Below are positions 1 to 12,518 of a stretch of 64,000 bases of DNA, in pieces (within the stretch, counting starts at the first letter, position 1; each line of letters opens with the position of its first letter). This stretch comes from Atrichornis clamosus (Eukaryota > Chordata > Aves > Passeriformes > Menuridae). Where the stretch lies: contig WBMZ01002893.1 of assembly GCA_013400975.1 (NCBI GenBank), forward strand, positions 1 to 64,000, read 5' to 3'. The position numbers were made by a program, and so were the translations under genes. A model generated the notes under the pieces. It was not told the origin of the DNA and made no database searches. It saw only the letters and a list, made by a program, of their open reading frames with translations.

Positions 1-945
1 GAGGAAGAGGAAGAAGCAAAAGATGAGAAGGAGGAAGAAGAAGGAAAAGAGGAAGAAGAAGAAGCAAAAGTAGAGGAGGAGGAAGGGAAGGAGGAAGAAG
101 AAGCAAAAGAGGAGGAGGAGAAGGAAGAAGAAGAGAAGGAGGAGGAGGAAGAAGCAAAAGAGGAGGAGGAGGAAGAAGAAGGTAAGGAGGAAGAAGAAGA
201 AGCAAACGTAGAGGAGGAGGAAGGGAAGGAGGAAGAAGAAGCAAAAGAGGAGGAGGCGGAGGAAGAAGGGAAGGAGGAAGAGGAAGAAGCCAAAGAGGAG
301 CAGGAGGAAGAAGAAGGTGAAGAGGAAGAAGAAGAAGCAAAAGGAGAGGAGGAAGAAGAGAAAGAGGAAGAAGAAGAAGCAAAAGAGGAAGATGAAGAAG
401 TGAAGGAAGGAGATGAAGAAGCAAAAGAAGAGGAGGAGGAAGAGAAGGAAGAAGAGGAAGAAGCAAAAGAGAAGGAGGAGGAGGAGGAAGGGAAGGAGGA
501 AGAGGAAGAAGGAACAAAGGAAGATGAGGAAGCAAAGGAAGATGAAGATGAAACAAAACAGGAGAAGGAAGTGGAAGAGGAAGAAAATCCAAAAGAGGAG
601 GAGGAAGAAGAAGCAAAAGAAGAAGAAGATGTGAAAGAGGAGGAAGAAGGAGAAGAGGAGGAAGAGGAAAAAGAGGAAGATGAAACAAAAGAGGAAGAAG
701 GGAAGGAGGAAGAGGAAGAAGGAACAAAGGAAGATGAGGAAGCAAAGGAAGATGAGGATGAAACAAAACAGGAGAAGGAAGTGGAAGAGGAAGAAAATCC
801 AAAAGAGGAGGAGGAAGAAGAAGCAAAAGAAGAAGAGGGAGAAAAACAGGAGGAAGAAACAAAGGAAGAGGAGGAGGAAGCAAAAGGGGAAGAGGGAGAA
901 CAAGAAGAAGAAATTCAAAATGAAGAGCAGGAAGCTGAAGAGAAG
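1..945 (+). repeat. Purine-only low-complexity tract coding Glu/Lys repeats
   Basis: Almost every base is A or G on the plus strand. The C and T present come mainly from gca, gat, aca and gtg codons. The unit is irregular, roughly 10 to 16 codons. Such strand-asymmetric tracts are prone to slippage and triplex formation, so length may differ between alleles or assemblies. Confidence 0.9.
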
Positions 946-1743
946 TCCAAAGATGAAGATGAGGCTGAAAATGCAGCTGAAGAAACAGAGGAGCCAGAGG
1001 ATGAGGACATTGTGGCTGATGATGAGGCAGAGACATCGGAATGCAGAGGAGACGCTGAGGGCTCTGGAACTGACAACAATCCTGAAGGAGATACTACGGA
1101 AGGAAATGAAGAAGCTGAGCAGGATGAAGCTGAAGCAGTAGAAGATGCAAAACCAGAGTCAGGGGATGAGGCTGAGGAGGAAAAGAGTGAAGGAGGTGAG
1201 AAACCTGATGAGAATGATGAGGAACCTGCCAGTGATGACCCTGACAAGGCACATGAAAAACACGAAGACAAAGACAACAACAAGGTTTCTGAGAAAGCCT
1301 CAAAGACCAAAGGCAAAAAAACCATTAAAAAGTTAGAGACTCTGAAAAAATCCACAGCCTTTTCTTGTTATTCTTCTGTTGGAAACTTCTCACAGCAATC
1401 CCAGAAGGGGTCTGAAGATGAAGAGGAAGGAGTAGATGAAGAGGAAGGAGCAGATGAAGAGGAAAGAGTAGATGAAGAGAAATGCAAAGATGACAATAAC
1501 CCAACAAGCAACCACCCCAATGGAGAAGTTCGAAGTGATGAGAGCTCCAAACCCTCACAGATGTATCCTGACAGCGAGGAAGAAGAGGACAAGGAATCTT
1601 CAGGCACTGATCCTGTGGGAGATGAGGACCAGGCAGATGCTGAAGGTGCAGATCCAAAGGAGGCTGAACAAACTGATGAAGTTCAGGCTCCTAAAAAGAA
1701 AGAAAAAGCTGATGAGATTGACCAGGATGACCTGGACTTCTAG
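1..1743 (+). CDS. RP1L1: RP1L1, 3' part of the glutamate-rich terminal exon (5' truncated by window edge)
   Basis: The plus-strand frame is open from base 1 to the TAG at 1741-1743, giving 580 codons. The true start and the doublecortin domains that define this family would lie left of the window. The first 300 or so codons are imperfect repeats of the type E-G-K-E-E-E-E-E-A-K. After that comes a mixed acidic region with Ser, Asp and Pro, a short basic island (K-T-K-G-K-K-T-I-K-K, near codons 433-444), and an acidic tail ending D-Q-D-D-L-D-F. RP1L1 is known as a photoreceptor axoneme protein with a long, length-variable Glu-rich repeat in its last exon. The assignment rests on that composition plus the neighbours PRSS55 and MSRA, which are next to RP1L1 in other vertebrates. 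Low complexity makes similarity alone weak evidence. Lysine-rich and serine-rich open frames over the same bases are shadows. Confidence 0.75.
   Translation, partial: EEEEEAKDEKEEEEGKEEEEEAKVEEEEGKEEEEAKEEEEKEEEEKEEEEEAKEEEEEEEGKEEEEEANVEEEEGKEEEEAKEEEAEEEGKEEEEEAKEEQEEEEGEEEEEEAKGEEEEEKEEEEEAKEEDEEVKEGDEEAKEEEEEEKEEEEEAKEKEEEEEGKEEEEEGTKEDEEAKEDEDETKQEKEVEEEENPKEEEEEEAKEEEDVKEEEEGEEEEEEKEEDETKEEEGKEEEEEGTKEDEEAKEDEDETKQEKEVEEEENPKEEEEEEAKEEEGEKQEEETKEEEEEAKGEEGEQEEEIQNEEQEAEEKSKDEDEAENAAEETEEPEDEDIVADDEAETSECRGDAEGSGTDNNPEGDTTEGNEEAEQDEAEAVEDAKPESGDEAEEEKSEGGEKPDENDEEPASDDPDKAHEKHEDKDNNKVSEKASKTKGKKTIKKLETLKKSTAFSCYSSVGNFSQQSQKGSEDEEEGVDEEEGADEEERVDEEKCKDDNNPTSNHPNGEVRSDESSKPSQMYPDSEEEEDKESSGTDPVGDEDQADAEGADPKEAEQTDEVQAPKKKEKADEIDQDDLDF
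490..837 (+). repeat. In-frame direct duplication, 138-base copies offset by 210 bases
   Basis: Bases 490-627 and 700-837 code for the same 46 residues (starting GKEEEEEGTKEDEEAK). By eye the two copies differ only at single bases, including gaa versus gag in the D-E-D stretch, until they part at 622-627 versus 832-837. The 210-base offset is a multiple of three, so the frame is kept. This is the freshest duplication in the tract. Confidence 0.85.
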
Positions 1744-2900
1744 AACTGCTGACTAAAAACTGATTTTTTCTTTCTTCCTTCCTTTCTTTCTTTTTCAAAA
1801 GTATATTTTCATTACATATTTCAGTATCTCCAGTCAGTTGAGCCATCATAATTGGCTTTTCTTCTGAGTTAAATGTGGTAAACTTGATCTTGAATCCTGT
1901 CAGTAACGCTGCAATTACCTGCCCTCATTCCTGGAGGGCTGGTAAACTTGTTAATATCTTGTGGTTTCAATAGATAAGTGGTTTGGGGAAAGGGAAGGGT
2001 GTTTTGTTTGGGATACGTTCTTGTTCCCACTCTTTAAGCCGTGCTGTTTGCTGCTGGATTGATCTGTGGCTCTGCTGGGCATCATCTCTGAGTGACTTCG
2101 GGATGCCTTTCAGCTGTTGCACACCATTTTCCTGGAAAGATTGCCAATCCACAGAAACATGACAAAATCTGGATTCATTGCCAAAGTCTGGTCAGAGCCC
2201 ACAGAGTACATTCATCTTTCTCCCTACCCTGCCCTTGGCTACCACACCTTCTCTGTGCCCAGAAAAAAGAGTCTGAGATATCAGTTATTTTCCCCATTTT
2301 CCCTCTTTTTCCTTTAGTAGATATTGAGTTCACTCCTCCCTTCACGGGAAAGCCTCAACATGGGGAAAGGTCATTCCAGTAGATCCTCTTTCAGACTCCC
2401 ATCTGCTTGCACTGTGCTCATCACTGTGGTAGATAAAAAAGATGAGTTAATTCACCCTGTCAGGTATCTGAGAAGTGGCTGAATGCAACATTGACCAAAT
2501 TAGGAATAGATTCAATTCCTTGTGATATCCTTTACTATGCCAATGATGGTATCTAAGCACTTTACAACCATCTGGGATCCCTCAGACAATTTTGCACGAG
2601 GCCCTGTTTTGGAGCTAACGGGATTTGCAGTGGCTCAGTGCCTCACCCTTGCAAATAACCAACAACATTTAAACTAATTTTACCTTTAACATGGAAAAAG
2701 TTTGGGCATTTGTGCTGCAGCAAACAGCTGGAAGAGGCTTAAGCATTTATTGGACAGGCTGGACTTTACAAACCACGATAGAACTGCAAACTTCATTTAG
2801 CAGCTGTTTTTTACCAGATTGTATCTTTTTTTTTCTTTGCTTCCCCTGGGGAAATATATACATTTCTGAATAAATGCCCAACTAATGCCAGGAGAAGTCT
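1744..2900 (+). other. RP1L1: Probable RP1L1 3' untranslated region
   Basis: No plausible coding sequence follows the stop. A pyrimidine tract at about 1764-1796 comes directly after it. The first AATAAA on the plus strand after the stop that I noticed is at 2869-2874. The 3' end is inferred from that signal only; a second AATAAA lies at 2974. Confidence 0.45.
2869..2874 (+). terminator. RP1L1: Candidate polyadenylation signal for RP1L1
   Basis: Canonical AATAAA about 1.13 kb after the RP1L1 stop. A second AATAAA at 2974-2979 could serve instead. There is no transcript support in the sequence itself. Confidence 0.4.
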
Positions 2901-3390
2901 GACCATACCTCAGCTGCATACGCATGTAAAGCTCTTAGGAACACTGTCCATTTTATCAATAATTTGCAGGGAGAATAAAACAGAGAGGTTGAAAACAAAA
3001 TGCCTTAAATTGTATGGAGAAAAAGTATGCGTGTAGTATTGTGTTGGGTTTGTGAAGATGTATGCAGACATGTTGAAATAATCAATATTCCAAATCAAAT
3101 AATTCATGTGGTTGTCATTTTTAGAATCCATTTCTTAAACTCACAGACAGACAATTGGGTTCCAGAGATAAGATTCATTTCACTCAAATGAAGAACACTT
3201 AATTTTCGGTATCTGAGGAACAGGGGTCTTTGGGAGAAGCTGGTGGAGAGCTGGATCTCAGCTGAGCTGCTCTCACAAAGGTTGGCAGTGCCTCCTGGGA
3301 GATCGTCCAGGGGCAACAACACCATCCTCAAGACAGAAAAATTAAAATCTGAGCTTTTCTCAAAAGAAGGGGAATCTTATTTGTGAGCCT

Positions 3391-3628
3391 CATGGAATTT
3401 CTGGATGGTTTGGGTTAGAAGGGACCTTAAAGATCATCTCATTTCAACCCCTGCCATGGGCAGGGACACCTTCCACTCTCCCAGGTTGCTCCAAGCCCCG
3501 TCCAACCTGGCCTGGGACACTTCCAGGGATGGGGCATCCACAGCTTCTCTGGTCAACCTGTGCCAGGGCCTCACCACCCTCACAGGGAATCATTTCTTCC
3601 AAATATCCAACCTAAATCTCCCCTCTTT
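3391..3628 (-). mobile_element. CR1 LINE 3' fragment
   Basis: About 240 bases of a CR1 3' end in reverse. The tail is reduced to one degenerate unit (catggaatttctgg). Confidence 0.85.
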
Positions 3629-4060
3629 CAATTTCTACGCACAAAGACCATCAAGCTCAACCAAGTGTGGGCAGTGCCACGCCCACAACTAATCCCGTCC
3701 CCAAGTTCTACATAATGTATAGAACCATTTTCGTTTCATAATCAGCTTTGTGACACATCAATTCATGCAGGGATCAGAAAAGAACTGAGCCTGGTAGTCA
3801 TAGCTCTGGTCTTGACATGAGGCATAGACTGGAAGTGTTAAAGTTCCAGTTCAGTGTTGACTGAAGTTTAAACATTCCTGGTGAAATGTCTCCCTCAGAG
3901 CTGTCATCCAGACTCCCAACATAACCAGCAGGGAGAGAGGGGCAAAGATTGTGATTCATTTGCTGCAGGCAGTTACCTTAGGAGGAGGAGAACTACAGCC
4001 CCAAGAGGCACGTTCCTCTCTGCAGAGTGCACAGGGAGCCTAGGCAACTTCCTCAGATGG

Positions 4061-4235
4061 AAATCACAAAATCCCAGAATCATTCAGGTTGGAAAAGACC
4101 TCCAAGATCATCAAGTCCAACCTGTGACCAATCCCCACCTTGTCACCCAGCCCAGAGCACTGAGTGCCACGTCCAGTCGTTCCTTGGACATCTCCAGGGT
4201 TGGGGACTCCTCCACCTCCCTGGGCTGCATGTGCC
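4061..4235 (-). mobile_element. CR1 fragment, 'ggttggaaaagacct' subfamily
   Basis: Starts with tail units (aatcacaaaatcccagaatc), then the variant 3' end that includes aagatcatcaagtccaacc. This is a different subfamily from the copy at 3.4 kb. Confidence 0.75.
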
Positions 4236-4377
4236 AAAATGTCTCATGTGGGAAGAGCTGATCTCAATATAGCTACTAAAAAGCATCTTATGTTGGTGAC
4301 TTGCTGCCTGTCAGGGAACAGCTCAAGCCAGTCATGCCATGGAAGTTTTAAAAGTGTTTGTTGGCTCCAAGATCACA

Positions 4378-4617
4378 AGAGGAATGGCTTTAAACTAAAA
4401 AGTTTATATTAGCTATTAGGAAGAAATCCGTCCCTGTGAGGGTGGTGAGGCCCTGGCACAGGGTGCCGGGCGAAGCTGTGGAAGTGTCCAAGGCCAGGTT
4501 GGATGAGGCTTGAAGCAACCTGGAATAGCAGAAGGTGTCCCTGCCCATGGTAGGGGGTGGAATGAGATGGACTTTGAGGTCCCTTCCAACCCAAACCATT
4601 CTGGGATTCCATGATCA
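4378..4617 (+). mobile_element. CR1 LINE 3' fragment
   Basis: Runs from a diverged 'aatggctttaaac' segment to a tail ending gggattccatgatca. It faces the 4.1-kb copy. Confidence 0.85.
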
Positions 4618-7600
4618 CCCTTCTCTGCTATTGCTAAAAGCCACTGCTTGAACTTAACGGGTTAGTGAAAGGGCAAGCATTTCCCAGGATTTCTCCTGCA
4701 GCTGCTGACTTTGATCATTTTCAAGCTGCTTCTACAGAGGCAATGTTATGTCTTTCTTGTGTTGAATCAGTCTGTTCCCCACCTGCAGCCCCATCAAGGA
4801 GAAAGAAATTAAATAGAACACAAAAAAGCAGTTGTCAAACCATGAAAACTGAAATCACTGGAGTTCCTGCCCGGGAGACCTGTCCCACTCCTCATGTCTT
4901 TGTTTATCACCCTCCGTGTCTGGGCAGTGACTCACACGTGTGCCCGTCCCAGTTAGGGCAGCGTGGGCTCTGCTCACCAAAATCCCCACTCAGAGGGGCT
5001 GGGGAGCACCCAGTGGGGATCCAGGGACAGATGTTGCTGAAGGAGGCGTCTCCTTCCTCCATCAATCCCTCCCAGGATTGCCCAGAACATCCATAAAGGA
5101 AGCAACCAGCTAAAAAGGATCCCTCACGGTCACATCGCTGGCACTTGCACAGCTTCCAGCGTTTGCATTTCCCCTTGGCTGGTGTGACTCAGGTGCCTGT
5201 TGGGTCTTGCAGCTTCCCTGTCCCTCTGGCAGCACAGGAACACGTGTTCCCAGCCAGCTCCAGGGCTGTCACGTTTATAGGGCTGGGAAGATCACTCCTG
5301 TCACCACCTGGAAGGGATTACAGCTGCTGTCTTTCAGCGGGGCTGAGGAGGAGGAGGGAGCAGAGGCGATGTGAGACTTGCACAGCTGTACTTCGTGTTT
5401 TCCTGTGCACCTCTGCTTGGCTTTGGGGTGGCTGGTTTTGTTTCCTTACCAGCCAGACAAATTGCTTCTTGATGTGCCTTGGTTTTGTTTGCTTGGCTTT
5501 GAAATGGGAAATATCCAGTGAAAAATGAGGAGTGTGGTGCAAACCACGGAAATGGAGGAAATGTGCTTTCCAAAGCTGAGGTCTTTGCAGACGTGTGTGA
5601 GCAGACACTCCTCTCACTAATGGAGAGCAATAATCCCCCTTTCCTGGTGGCTCCTTGTTGACATAGTGCCATATTTAGCTCCAACCACTTGAAATCCCAG
5701 CTGCCTGGCAGGAAAGGGTGGTTTGTGGTTATTTCTGGACCTCAGGCTCCTCCAGTAAGTTTTGTTCTGGAGGGCAGGGAGAGTTTCCAACCTGGCTGTG
5801 TATGTGCCTTGCAAGCTCCCTCTTTTCTTTAACTGGAAGGTGTAGAACTTGCACTGCAGATCTTGGTGGCTCCTTGGCAGGAATCAATGCTCCTCTTAAT
5901 ACCGTGGGATGGGAACACTCAAATCCATGCACACATTAAGTCCCAGGCATTTGGGAGTTGCAGTGTTTTTCTCCAAAAGTGTGACACTGCTTTCCTGAGG
6001 GTAAAGCCATAAGTCCCACTGCACATCCTCATGGATGCAGGAGGAGTGTGCTGTGGTTAGGATGTGGGATAAAGAACACACAACAGTGGTTTAAATTGTG
6101 ACCAGGCATTGCATCCTTGGTCATAGCCATTCACTGCAATTTGCCCTGCTCCAGGTTGGATTCCGTGAGTACCTGGAAGCCAAACACTTGGGAAAGGGTG
6201 TCTAAGAAGGCTTGAAACGAACACAGGCTGCTTGGAGCTGTGGAATCTCTCTCTGTCTCTTCTGTTGGAGCTGCCGTGCTTTTGGTGAAAAATTATCCCA
6301 GAGTTGCACTTCTGAATGGTGAATTATTCAGTTTTATATCCCAGTAAAGTGCCAAGCACCAAGACATCTCCTGAACTGTGTCCATCCAACACAGCCTTTC
6401 TAGGAAATGACTCAACTGGGGGTTCCCTAATTATTTCAGTCCTTATTTTTTATGCATGGACAGCTAGGTGTGCACACATCCTCTACATGCCAGGGAAAGA
6501 GAGGGATTCTTTAGGGACGAATTCCTGATATCCTAAATCTCGTGTTAAAGACAGAAGAAGAGGTATTTTTCTGTGATTCTCTAGAAAATATTACTGCTGG
6601 AGATGTTAATTTTTTCATGCCCCTAAGCCACGTACCCCACCACCATGTCAGGCTCAAGGAGCGACCTCCGTAACCCAGCAGCCACTTCTAATTTTAGTTC
6701 CCTGACCTCTGATCCGAGCACCAGGGTTTGTGCAGCCCCAACAGGAAGCATCCCTGCTGACCTTTCTAATTTCAGGAGCTTGATGCTTGCTTATCCCTGC
6801 AATCCACAGGAAAACCCCTACCTAAGAGCCACCTGCACCATTTGCAAGGAATCGCATTTTGCATTTACTGCAGCTGAGAGGACCCAGCCCTGCTTGGGGA
6901 AGGATGTGTTTATTCTCAACCCTGCAGTGTGAAAGCAGGGTTGGAGTGTGAGGGTGGAAAGGTCAGGCTGTGACAGGCTGGTGGTTTGGTTTTTTTTTCT
7001 CAGTAAAAAAGGGCTTTGCCTATTGCAGAGTGCCAGCCACAGACGTGACATGTATTAACCTTTCAGCTCTTGCATAAAGGATGGTGCTGGGGCTCATTTT
7101 CCAGTTTTAAAAGAGCTGAGCAAGGCTTTTTTAGGCCTGTGACAGAGAGGGAGTGGGCGTGGGAGCAAGGTCAGGACAGTGCTTCCTAAGCGGATGGAAA
7201 GGCTTCCCTGTGGTGCCTAATTAGTCTGTTCCAGCACAGAAATCCTCCCCCTGCACCAGTCCCGACCTGGGAGTTCTCCATGGTCCCAAGGGCAGGACAG
7301 CCTTAGGGCAGTGGCTGCTTTTGGTCCTGTTCTGGCACTCCTGATCCCTTGTGCTGAGGTACAGAGGAGGCTCTGGGACTCAGACTCTGCAAACACCATC
7401 CTTCCCTCTGCACCGCTTTCCCAAAGCAGTGCCTTTCTTATCCATCACAGCAACCTCAACCACTAATTCCACGTCAAGTTTCATGAATGACATGGGTAAA
7501 TCTCTGCAATACACAAAAAACTCTTTGTTGTGCACTGAAACATATGAAGAGTTTGCTGGTTGCTAAGCATTCAAATTTCTGTATTTCATTTTCAAGCATC

Positions 7601-7866
7601 AATTTCTTCCCAAGTCATCCAGAGCAGGAGCTTTACTGAAGTACGAGGAACTAACTCCTGCTCTTGAGAATCTCACTGAGCAGCAGGCCTCACCCTCACT
7701 AAGGAGTCAGGAGCAGGCAAGGAATGCAGCCAGGTTGGCTCTCCCTCTGTCTGTCCTGGGCTGCAGCCTCTCCCTGGCCATCCCGCCTTGCATGAGACAG
7801 ATAATATTCATCAAAGCACAGGGAGGGCAGGCACAGCCCAGTGCTGCAATCCCTTCAGGAATTCAG

Positions 7867-8024
7867 TCACAGAATGGTTGGGGTGGAAAGGGACCTGAAA
7901 GCTTATCTAATCCCATCCCCTTCCATGGGCAGGGACACCTTCCACTATCCCAGGTTGCTCCAAGCCCCGTCCAACCTGACCTTGGACACTTCCAGGGATG
8001 GGGCAGCCACAGCTTCTCTGAGCG
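7867..8024 (-). mobile_element. CR1 LINE 3' fragment
   Basis: A reverse-oriented 3' end, cut off inside the 'cttctctgag' region. Open frames that cross it are CR1-derived. Confidence 0.85.
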
Positions 8025-8456
8025 AGGTAATGCACCAGGTTGTCTTGAGGAAGGACACGACCCTTCTCCTGTCTCACCCTGTGGGCTGCACGACCCTCGC
8101 TGGCCCCATGCACCTACTGAGGTGTGGCTGGGGAGTTTTAAGTCTTTCCTGTTCTTTTTTGTGATATCAGATATCTCTGGTTGATTTGGACTGCTAAACT
8201 CAGTCAGATGATGGAGTAGAAAAGCGAACAGTGATTCCACCTTAAAATCTTCAATGATTTGAAAAACGAGGGCTTTCCTGTTAATAGAAGTATCTCTGTG
8301 TTTCTGATAACCCAGATTACGTTTTATGGCAGAAACCTTGGGCCCTTCCACAGTCTCTCACCTTGTCCCAAACCTAACCTTGAAGGCAAATACCCATCAG
8401 TCCTAACGTGCTGCATTTTGCTTGGCTTTCCAAGAAACCTGGAGAGTAAAAATAGA

Positions 8457-8531
8457 AGCATAGGATCATAGAATGGTTGAAAGGGACCTTACAGATCATC
8501 CTGTTCTGCCCCCCTGCCATAGGCAGGGAAT
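8457..8531 (-). mobile_element. Short CR1 tail fragment
   Basis: Only the last 75 bases or so of a CR1 copy, from the tail to 'gccataggcaggga'. Confidence 0.75.
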
Positions 8532-9763
8532 AGAAGGACACTACAGAGTACCCTGAGGACAGACCCCTAATTCTTGTCCTAGAGATGAGGAATGCTTTAT
8601 TCACACTTGGCACCATATTGCACACCTGAAAATCCCATCCCAAGAAGACAAATCCACAGCAAGGGAGTAAAATTTTGGAAGAAATTAATGTAGTAACTTA
8701 GTTTTCTGTGCAGCAGCCCTGGCAATGCACTTCATAAATAAGAGAACTTAAGGAATGAGACCAAGCTGGGGAGGACTCTGGCAAACTCAGCCCACAACAG
8801 CAATGTGTGCTGGGAGGGAAGGAGAACTGAGGAGAAAAATGCACCAACTCTGCCAGATGTTTATTTTCTCCCACAGCCACTGCCCACGCTGAGCTGCAAG
8901 GATTTGGTTACATCAGATGTCTTTTGGAGCTGTCAGCCAGTCCCTGCAAGGTACCACATCTAATCTCATCAGGTTTCACCTTCCTGTGACATCCCTGAGC
9001 AAGGAAAGAGGATTGTGCATCTCTGGCCGCACCTTCGATTCGCATCACGTGTGGGAGGGCTCTGCTGGAGAGGAAGGACAGAAGATGGGAAAAAAATGAG
9101 TTGCCCTGTCCCCCTCCTTTCCCTGACTTTCCTGTTGCTCCTCCCTATCTCTTCCTGTCTAGTAATCCTGGAAGACACTGACCTTTTCCCAGGAATATGA
9201 CAGGAATCCAACGTCCTTCTTGGGCTCTGGGCTGTTCCCTGACAGGGAGGCAGGAAAGGCACCAAGGGGAGCTGGGAGAACCCACAACCCACAGTCCTGG
9301 AGGAAAAGCAGAGGAACAGAGCATCCATCCCCAGGCAGGGTTCTGGATGCATGAGCACACACAGGAGTCTTCAAGCCTCTTTTCCAAATCAGGAGTGGTT
9401 CTAACAATTCTGCTCTTGGCTTTTGCCATGTTGGAGCAGGCCAGCTTGTGGAGAATCAAAGGGATGGATTTGGATTAGTGTCATTAATAATCAAGAATTA
9501 GAATTCAGGCCTATGCTAATTACATCTGCAGCTGATGCTAAGATGGAAGGACTTTTACAGTTTCCTGACCCTCAGGATCTTAAGAGACAACTCCCTGACC
9601 TGGGTCTCATAACAGAGTCTTACTGGTTTGTGTGGATCATCCAGAGTGAGAGGAAGATCCATTTTGCCCTAGCATGGATATATAAACCCAGAGAAGAATT
9701 TGAAACAACACCACTGCATGCAGGCTGGTGTTTCTCCAGTCCACACGTTCATAGACCTTGATT

Positions 9764-9984
9764 ATCATAGAACCACAGACCGGTTTGCATTGGAAGAGAC
9801 TTTAAAACTCACCTCATTCCTCCCCCTGCCATGGGCAGGGACACCTTCCACTATCCCAGGTTGCTCCGAGCCCCATCCAACCTGGCCTTGGACACTTCCA
9901 GGGATGGGGCAGCCACAGCTTCTCTGGACAACCTGTACCAGGGCCTCATCACCCTGAAGAATTTCTCCCTAACATCCAATCTAA
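9764..9984 (-). mobile_element. CR1 LINE 3' fragment
   Basis: Diverged near the tail (cggtttgcattggaagagac), well conserved from 'gccatgggcagggacacc' on. Confidence 0.85.
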
Positions 9985-10879
9985 TGATCTACTCAGTGTT
10001 ATCAGAGCAGGTGGTGCCACACGCAGCCACCAAAAACAGACACAGAAATGTTTTCTTAAGTCCCACCAGCATCTTTCTGTCAGGGGTATTAGTAGGGAAC
10101 TGAACTCCTGAGTCATCTCAAGAGGTCCCATCTGGAAGTTGTTTTGCTTGGCATAACTTATCCATGGGGAGAACATGGTTTTCCATGGGAATGCTTTTTA
10201 TTGCTGAGATATCCAATCCTTGCCATACACCATTGGTTAATTTAATGACAGAGAACCAGTGCAGAGTTCCTATGGATTAGTGCCCTTTCCTAAGCCACAG
10301 GAAATGTAGGTTCAAACTCCATACGGAGCTAATTTAACAAGGGCATCCTGGAAGTGAGGAGAGAGGGTCTAACTGCTAAAAAGGCAAGAGGTTTCTTCTT
10401 CCTGCTGCTAAAATTTGGCACCTTCTGCTGCACCCTCTGGATCTATCCCCAAAGCTAAGCAGGTAGGGACATGCTCAGCTGGTGAATCCCATCAGGGTTT
10501 AAGGGTGAGTAAGCTCCTCACTGATCATCACTGCTGAGACTTAGGCAGCTCCAAACATGTCCTGAAATGGAGAAATTTTTATGTGTTGAGGACTGGACTG
10601 ATGGGAATAAAGAGCAACTGATGCATCTGGGGGTAGGTGGTTGAAAACTTTTCTTTTTGGGAATTACCTACTCTAAAGTTTTGCAGCACTGAAATCCCAA
10701 GAGAGATGGATAGCACAGAGCCCTTGCTTAGTTCAAGGAATCCAGAACACCAGTTTTTTGCACTCAGACCCACTAATTGTCTTCATCCCTGATGAAGCAG
10801 AATTAACTTGCTTAGCAGAACTGGGCACTGTCCTCTGCTCTCTGGTGACCAGTGAAAGGATTCTAGGAAATGGCTGGAG

Positions 10880-11105
10880 CTGTGTCAGGGGAGGGTTAGG
10901 TGGGTATCAAGAAAAGGTTTCTCCCTCAGAGGGTGGTCAGGCTTGCCAGGGAATGGCCACAGCCCCAAGGCTGCCAGAGCTCCAGGAGGGTTTGGACAAC
11001 GCTCTCAGGCACAGGGTGGGATTGTTGGGGTGTCTGTGCAGGCCCAAGGGCTGGACTTGATCATCCTGGTGGGTCCCTTCCAGCCCAGGACATTCTACGA
11101 TTCTA
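10880..11105 (+). mobile_element. CR1 fragment, 'ggtcacagccccaaggctgcc' type
   Basis: Contains the caggggagggttaggtgggt block and ends in gacattctacgattctac. The copies at 22.2 and 37.5 kb are of the same subfamily. Confidence 0.75.
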
Positions 11106-11860
11106 CCACTTCCTGTGCCAATGAAACCCTGAAGAGGTGGAGAGAAGGGCCACTACAAAGGCAATTGAAGTTTCATCTTAAGACTAAGGAATTGGGTCCC
11201 AGTTTGGGGAATGCTGGGTGAATGTTCATGGGTGATGAACTGAAACCTAACCATGCCTTCTTGGAAATTCACCCTGCTGGAGTCACCCATCTGCAGGTGG
11301 ACACAACAAGGAAAGAGCAAAGCAATCCTCATCCTTACCAGCCACAGGGATGTGTGTCACCTCAGGACAAAACAAATCCCTGCAGTCCAGCTCCTTTGAC
11401 ACCCGTGGCAAGATTCCATCACTGCCCTGCATCCATTAATGTGTGCAGCCCTCCCACCTCCCTTCCATTCCAGACTCTCCTCAGCCCCAGAAGCTGCAAT
11501 GGAATGTACCAGGGATGAATGACTCTGGCTTAACTTGGTGCCACGTGTACAAATGGCAGCCGTCTCATTACAGACATGTTCCAAAGCAGACTCTCCTGAA
11601 TATTTGTCCAAACTGCATTGATGGGATGAGTTTGCCCTCTGCGTGTGGCAGCTCAGGTGCCAGAGAGCATCTCAAGTGACACTGGATACCTGTGCAAGGG
11701 CAACTGACTGAGTCATCCCTGCTCCCTGTCAGTAACCGGTGTTTAACAGGAAGTTCATGTGGGAACACCTGCAGGTGCCCTGACTTCCCGTGCCCATGAA
11801 CTGGAGGTGTCTGTAAAGTGAGGTGAGGTGAATCCTGCCCTGAGCACTGGGGAGAGAAGT

Positions 11861-12021
11861 CATGGAATCACGGAATGGTTTGGGTTGGAAGGACCTAAAA
11901 GCTCAACTCATTCCACCCCCCGTCCAGTGGGACACCTCTCACTATCCCAGGCTGCTCCAAGCCCCCTCCAACCTGGCCTGGAACCCTTACAGGGATGGGG
12001 CAGCCACAGCTGCTCTGAGCA
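11861..12021 (-). mobile_element. CR1 LINE 3' fragment
   Basis: Begins with catggaatcacggaatgg. A small deletion replaces the usual 'tgccatgggcaggg' with 'gtccagtggg'. Confidence 0.85.
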
Positions 12022-12518
12022 GGTACTCACATAGTGAGTGAGGTACTCATATAGAGAGAAATGTTATCTTTACTGAGTAGTGCATCCCAAAGCACTGGCA
12101 GAGAGTTGTATTGTTCCAGGAACAGCTGCAGTAACTCCCAGACCTGTGAAAAAGTAGAACATCCAAGCATAGAATATGAAGTTGGGCCACTGGGATGAGT
12201 TCCTTGTTATTCTTGCCTCCTCCAGGAAAAACGTGATTCATTTGGATCTGGGACCTAGTGATGCATTTTCCAGGTAGGGCAATTCACCAAAAGACCACTC
12301 TCTCCCCATGTTTTCAGTCCCTTCCTCCTCTGTGAGACCAGTATGGCCAGTCTTCTTCCCTCAATGCCTAAAAAGAGGAATGATAAAACCCCACATCATG
12401 GGACAGAAGAGAAATCAGGCAACTGGACTGAGGCATCATTGGAATAATCCCTGTTCTTAAATAATAGTCATATGGAGATATATAAATGATGATAATCCCA
12501 AGAAGCCCAGCAATTTAG

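Noticed and set aside
413..1141. Lys/Arg-rich frames and an antisense Ser-rich frame over RP1L1
   Set aside because: By-products of the purine-only strand. The Glu frame runs through the whole tract and has a sensible acidic C terminus.
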